Part shown: piece by piece, positions 6,347 to 9,828 of the stretch
Position numbering within the stretch: position 1 is the stretch's first letter
Layout: every line of letters starts with the position of its first letter
Assembly (NCBI GenBank): GCA_021796055.1
Contig: JAJYOS010000167.1
Span: 1 to 9,828 of the forward strand
Direction: 5' to 3'
DNA: 9,828 nucleotides
Source of the DNA: Bacteroidota bacterium
GTDB taxonomy: Bacteria > Bacteroidota > Kryptoniia > Kryptoniales > JAKASW01
Position numbers and translations under genes: made by a program
Notes under the pieces: generated by a model
What the model was told of the DNA's origin: nothing
Databases searched by the model: none
Seen by the model: the letters and a program-made list of their open reading frames with translations, nothing else

Positions 6347-7598
6347 ACCTTGCTGCATCTGCGAAATATGCTCCGAAAGATTCGACTGCGAATGGAAAAT
6401 CGGTGAAAATGTTTCCAACGAGGGATTCACCTATGGCTTTGAATCCAAATATTGAAGGTGTGGCTGCATAAACAGAGGATATCTTCCCGTTCTGCAGCTC
6501 GACATAATATGCCAGGAGGCCGCTCGGCGATTCACAATAGCCGATTCCTGAACCGGAGCCGTCAGGCACGGATTTATTATCGGTGGCCGGTGCACTTCCG
6601 GAATCTCTTAGTTCCTTTAACTCTCCGGACATATCCGATATGATCTCCACAGACTCGAACACTTCTTCCGCCCTGACTTCCATTCGCGCCAGTGAATCTC
6701 CCATCTGAGATGTGGCGCACCTGAGACCTTCATAATCCTGGTCCTGGAGTCTGAAATCCTCCCTCACTCCTGTGGCTCTGAGCGTCGGACCTGTAACTCC
6801 AATTTTCTCAGCCTTCTCTGAATCGAGTTTTGCAGTATCGTGCAAACGATCCATGAAGTTTTCGCTTTCAAGTGCGCGTTCGTAGAGATAATCAAATCGG
6901 TCGGACAGGCTCCCAAGTCGGCGGGAGAGATGAATCAGGGCTTCATCGTTGAAAGGTTTTGCTGTACCTGAGATTCCGTTGAATCCCCTGAGGAACCTCG
7001 ACCCGAAGAAGTCATTGTTAAGACGGAGAAGGTCTTCGTAAATCGCCTGAAGGTGACTCGTCATGACTTTTTGCGCCGCGGCGGATGCCAGCTGCGAGAT
7101 GGCATAAATGTGGTTATAAATTCTCTCCAACTCTAGCGCAATTATGCGAACCTTCCTGAGCTGCGAAGGAACTTCTATTGCAAGAGCCGACTCGATTGCC
7201 CTTGACATTGCGAGCGAATGAGAGAAAGCGAAATTACCACAGACGCTCTCAGCGACGTTCAAGGCATCTTCGACGCCGAGGCCGATGGCTGAACTTTCGA
7301 GACCGCGGTGTTTGTAACTCCAGTCGATGTTTACACAAAGTATTCTTTCGCCGTATGTGTAAAGATGATACGCGCCAGCCTCCATAACACCACCGGTTAC
7401 GGGTCCATATCTAAAATCGAAGACGCCGTCACCAAAGACCTCCTGCCCTGTTATCCCTTTGTCGCGATCGGCCACCGACTTCAGTTGCTTCGCAATCCAT
7501 TCTTCCCCGCTTGCTTCCGACGTCGACCAAACCTTCTTACCGTCATGGAGCAGGAGTTTATCCTGATCACATCCCGCGATACCTACTGCCCGAATCAT
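6345..7598 (-). CDS. hyfG: HyfG/NuoD-like large subunit lacking three of four NiFe ligands
   Basis: A 417-residue homologue of the hydrogenase large subunit and the 49-kDa subunit of complex I. Structural motifs are kept: FRYGPVTGG at 62-70, HRGLE at 97-101 and LELERIYNHI at 155-164. In active group 4 hydrogenases the NiFe centre is held by CxxC near the N-terminus and by DPCxxC at the C-terminus. Here the first reads C120-G-N-F123. The second aligns without gaps, through DFP at 400-402, to G409-A-Y411-F-A-D414. Only C120 of four remains, so no NiFe site is expected. The N-terminal NuoC-like domain found in HycE is reduced to about 60 weakly similar residues. A Ser/Gly/Asp-rich linker spans 331-354. 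The ATG overlaps the hyfF stop as ATGA, which suggests coupled translation; GGGAG is 10 nt upstream. Confidence 0.9.
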   Translation of the reverse strand: MIRAVGIAGCDQDKLLLHDGKKVWSTSEASGEEWIAKQLKSVADRDKGITGQEVFGDGVFDFRYGPVTGGVMEAGAYHLYTYGERILCVNIDWSYKHRGLESSAIGLGVEDALNVAESVCGNFAFSHSLAMSRAIESALAIEVPSQLRKVRIIALELERIYNHIYAISQLASAAAQKVMTSHLQAIYEDLLRLNNDFFGSRFLRGFNGISGTAKPFNDEALIHLSRRLGSLSDRFDYLYERALESENFMDRLHDTAKLDSEKAEKIGVTGPTLRATGVREDFRLQDQDYEGLRCATSQMGDSLARMEVRAEEVFESVEIISDMSGELKELRDSGSAPATDNKSVPDGSGSGIGYCESPSGLLAYYVELQNGKISSVYAATPSIFGFKAIGESLVGNIFTDFPFAVESFGAYFADAAR

Positions 7599-8965
7599 CG
7601 TACAACCACTCCCTTCAGGAAGTAGTAGACAACCGGAGTAAGGAAGACCATACTGAATGCAATGATCAAGCTGACGATGGGGACCGTGGCGTTATCGTCC
7701 ATCTTTCCGGACTGTTCAGCCGGTTCGGAGAACACCATCCTGATTACCCGGTAGTTCACCCCGATGAATGCCACTACGAGGAACGAGGCAATGAATAACG
7801 TGAACCAGACGCCATAGACTTGCAACATACGAGTCATTATTAACATCTCGCCGAAAAAAGTCCCGAAAGGCGGAGCTCCCGTCACGGCCAAACCGGCGAA
7901 GAACAATGAATAACCAGTAAGTGGCATTGTCCTGGAAACACCTTTCACATCCCTTATGGCATTCGTACGATAGCTGGCGAGGACGTTACCCGTCAAAAAG
8001 AAGGCGGCTGATTTCGCGAAGGCGTGAGTCAGTATGATTATCACGCTTCCGATGAACGCGTTCCCTCCAAGCGCGATGCCGATGAGAGCGACGCCCATGT
8101 TTTCGATTGAAGAGTACGCAAACATGCGCTTGTACTGTCTCTGCGAGAAAGTCATGAGCGAGGCCACAATAACACTAAGTGAGCCCAGGACAACGGCGAA
8201 GTTCCTGACGCTTTGCATCGGGACGATCTGGACGAACCTCACGATAGTATATAGGGCGACCGGGAGAAGAATAGCGGAGAACATCGCGCTTATGGGTGCC
8301 GGAGCACGGCCGTGGGCGTCGGGAAGCCAGGTGTGCATCGGGAAGATTCCGCCCTTCGTCCCGTAACCTATGATCCCGAGAAGGGCGCCGACAGAGACAA
8401 TTTTTGTTGCCTGCGGGGCCTGGAGAAGTGCGTTAAGTGACAAAGTGTGGAAGCCGCCGTAGATGAAGATTGTAGCAAGGAGGGAGATGGTAAGGCCCGT
8501 TGAGACAATAATAATGTATCTCCAGGTGGCTTCTACCGCGAGCTCGTTATTGTCTGTCGCGATCAGGAGCGCGCTGGTGACGGTGGTGGCCTCCACTCCG
8601 ACCCACAGCAGCCCGACGTTGTCCACCATGACGGTGAAGAACATGGAGACGACGAACAAATTCAAAAGAAGGAAGTAAAGATTGGCCTGAAAGAGTTTGT
8701 TCTCAATGTGTTCAAGATATTGTATAGAAAAAATGACGGTGAGAACGTAGACCGCAGAAATCATTATCTGCATGAGCTTGGAGAATCCGTCCACATAGAG
8801 TCCAAACGAAGCTGCGTTCGGCAGGAAAGCAATAAGTATCGATGATGCCAGAGAGGCAAATGAAGCTATGATTGAGACATCTTCTTCAAACCTGGTTCTC
8901 GGCACGAGACAGAGTAGTCCGCCAATACCGCTGAGGACGACCGGCAAATAATAAATCCAAATCAT
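7595..8965 (-). CDS. hyfF: HyfF/NuoN-type antiporter-like membrane subunit
   Basis: A 456-residue, roughly 13-14-helix membrane protein of the proton-conducting antiporter-like family (NuoL/M/N, MrpD, HyfF). All expected channel residues are visible: E125 in GVEATT, K204 and H211 in GYGTKGGIFPMHTW, H218 in PDAHGRAP, the AYSSIENMG stretch at 283-291, and H314 and K318 in THAFAKS. It is the most conventional protein of the operon and looks fully able to move protons. It starts 3 nt after the hyfE stop with AGAGGT 6 nt before the ATG, and its stop overlaps the hyfG start. Length and motif set fit HyfF better than HyfB, which is represented by a second gene at 3778-5655. Confidence 0.93.
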   Translation of the reverse strand: MIWIYYLPVVLSGIGGLLCLVPRTRFEEDVSIIASFASLASSILIAFLPNAASFGLYVDGFSKLMQIMISAVYVLTVIFSIQYLEHIENKLFQANLYFLLLNLFVVSMFFTVMVDNVGLLWVGVEATTVTSALLIATDNNELAVEATWRYIIIVSTGLTISLLATIFIYGGFHTLSLNALLQAPQATKIVSVGALLGIIGYGTKGGIFPMHTWLPDAHGRAPAPISAMFSAILLPVALYTIVRFVQIVPMQSVRNFAVVLGSLSVIVASLMTFSQRQYKRMFAYSSIENMGVALIGIALGGNAFIGSVIIILTHAFAKSAAFFLTGNVLASYRTNAIRDVKGVSRTMPLTGYSLFFAGLAVTGAPPFGTFFGEMLIMTRMLQVYGVWFTLFIASFLVVAFIGVNYRVIRMVFSEPAEQSGKMDDNATVPIVSLIIAFSMVFLTPVVYYFLKGVVVR

Positions 8966-8968
8966 CGA

Positions 8969-9631
8969 TTAACCTCTTAATTCCGTGAAGTCATCACGTG
9001 GAGTCAGATCGTCCACGTCGGCGTTCTGGGCAGGTTCCTCTTTGAGCCTGACAATGACTCCGGAGATCATTATGGTACCTATTACATCGAGCACGACCCC
9101 GGCTTCCACCACGAATGGAAGTTCCGGAAAGAGAAAGCCAAAAAGGTAAAGGGCGTTTTCCATCACGAGATAGCCGATGAGCTGGGTGGTTGGCGTGCGT
9201 CTTGAAATTATGAGAAAGGCACCCTGAAGGAAGAGGGCGATCGGTATTGCACCCAGTGCCGAATGAACGTAGTCATACATCGTCCATGAATAGATCACGT
9301 ATCCGAATACCGCGAACAAGAGTGAGAGGATAATAGTCGACGCGATACCGAGCACCGGCTTGATTTCTCTCGCCCTCCAGCGGTCGCGTCGAAGCATTCT
9401 CGAGAGAAAGCTCGGGATGAACCATGCACGTATTAGCGCGGTGAACCCGCCGAGTGCAATCAGGTATGGCTCATGACCGACATAGCCGGCAGCAAGCAGG
9501 AAGGCGGCCAGAACGTAAGAGCCGACTGAGAAAGTTTTGATTACGCTGGATACATAAGTCTGCCACTGCATGAAGGTGACGAGAGCAATTTGAACAAAAC
9601 CGACAAGAACAAAGATGCTGTTAAGTGTCAT
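8969..9631 (-). CDS. hyfE: HyfE-type (NuoK-like) hydrogenase-4 membrane component
   Basis: A 220-residue membrane protein with about six or seven hydrophobic helices. HyfE joins features of NuoK and neighbouring small membrane subunits and links the antiporter subunits to the HyfC module. The two buried glutamates of the NuoK-like part are present: E158 in LVMENALYLFG and E176 in FVVEAGVVLDV. A basic loop, RMLRRDRWRAREIK, follows helix 3 and probably faces the cytoplasm. The acidic, Asp/Glu-rich C-terminus of some 25 residues is hydrophilic. The start overlaps the upstream gene's stop by ATGA and has a GGGGGA about 5 nt away. Nothing suggests loss of function. Confidence 0.9.
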   Translation of the reverse strand: MTLNSIFVLVGFVQIALVTFMQWQTYVSSVIKTFSVGSYVLAAFLLAAGYVGHEPYLIALGGFTALIRAWFIPSFLSRMLRRDRWRAREIKPVLGIASTIILSLLFAVFGYVIYSWTMYDYVHSALGAIPIALFLQGAFLIISRRTPTTQLIGYLVMENALYLFGFLFPELPFVVEAGVVLDVIGTIMISGVIVRLKEEPAQNADVDDLTPRDDFTELRG

Positions 9632-9828
9632 CGAAATCCCCCGCCTGTCCGGGTTGTGAAGAATACCAGGGCCGCAAGGAATGCGAATACAAACGTGACG
9701 GACACAAAATCAAATATCTTGAACAGACGGTATTTGGAAACCTCTCTATCAGGTATTCGTGGAACGGGCGAAAGAATTCGGACTTGCCGGCGCGACAGTC
9801 CTTCGCGGCGTGGAGAGCTATGGGGCAA
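9628..9828 (-). CDS. C-terminal fragment of a probable HyfC/NuoH-like membrane subunit
   Basis: A reading frame open at the right edge, whose last 66 codons end 4 nt inside the hyfE start. The last 38 residues, EVSKYRLFKIFDF followed by a hydrophobic helix, resemble the end of HyfC/HycD, where an E..xAKxRLFRVPDF motif precedes the final helix. HyfC is the NuoH-like subunit that anchors the soluble arm, and its gene is expected directly before hyfE. The preceding 28 codons, however, are rich in Arg, Pro and Ser instead of the membrane helix the family has there. A one-base shift near 9740-9750 would place L-I-E just ahead of the motif, as in homologues, but that frame is not hydrophobic further upstream either. 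The true start is outside the window, and the TTG at the edge should not be taken as one. HyfC is a family-context inference. Confidence 0.55.
   Translation of the reverse strand: MPHSSPRREGLSRRQVRILSPVPRIPDREVSKYRLFKIFDFVSVTFVFAFLAALVFFTTRTGGGFR

Noticed and set aside
1..9828. CRISPR arrays, tRNA or rRNA genes, insertion sequences
   Set aside because: I saw no regularly spaced direct repeats, no cloverleaf or rRNA-like stretches, and no transposase or integrase motifs.

Overview
The window is a one-way block of bacterial genes: every convincing gene lies on the minus strand, so the layout reads from right to left. Gaps are short (4-nt ATGA overlaps up to about 70 nt) except for one 196-nt spacer. 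Base composition is near 50% G+C by eye and Shine-Dalgarno sites are common. The genes indicate an uncultured bacterium with Gram-negative-like gene families. I cannot place it in a phylum; the divergent MetK type and the AT-rich intergenic inverted repeat would fit environmental candidate lineages, which is only an impression.

Right part (9828 to 3778): a complex I / group 4 [NiFe]-hydrogenase-like operon. In transcription order it holds the tail of a probable NuoH/HyfC-like membrane subunit (cut by the window edge), HyfE (NuoK-like), HyfF (antiporter-like), HyfG (NuoD/large-subunit-like), a 196-nt spacer with an inverted repeat, HyfI (NuoB/small-subunit-like) and HyfB (long antiporter-like). 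The membrane subunits keep the charged residues expected of proton channels. The soluble subunits have lost their cofactor ligands. HyfG keeps only one of four NiFe cysteines (C120; the others align with F123, Y411 and D414). HyfI contains no cysteine at all, so the [4Fe-4S] cluster equivalent to N2 of complex I cannot be bound in the usual way. No ferredoxin-like HyfH gene lies in the visible operon. This resembles the energy-converting hydrogenase-related (Ehr) group but seems more extreme: an apparently redox-inert peripheral arm on an intact-looking ion-translocating membrane arm. It is the strongest candidate here for an unusual system.

Middle (3776 to 1830): a PAP2-superfamily membrane phosphatase with His-to-Asp at motif 2, then a 12-helix-type MFS transporter. 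They follow hyfB with a 1-nt and a 21-nt gap and may be co-transcribed with it.

Left part (1757 to 1): an S-adenosylmethionine synthetase-like gene with an in-frame loss of roughly 120 central residues, a normal family I inorganic pyrophosphatase, and the N-terminal two-thirds or so of a calcineurin-like metallophosphoesterase that runs off the left edge. MetK releases PPi and Pi, so a pyrophosphatase next door makes metabolic sense, although this MetK may not be active.
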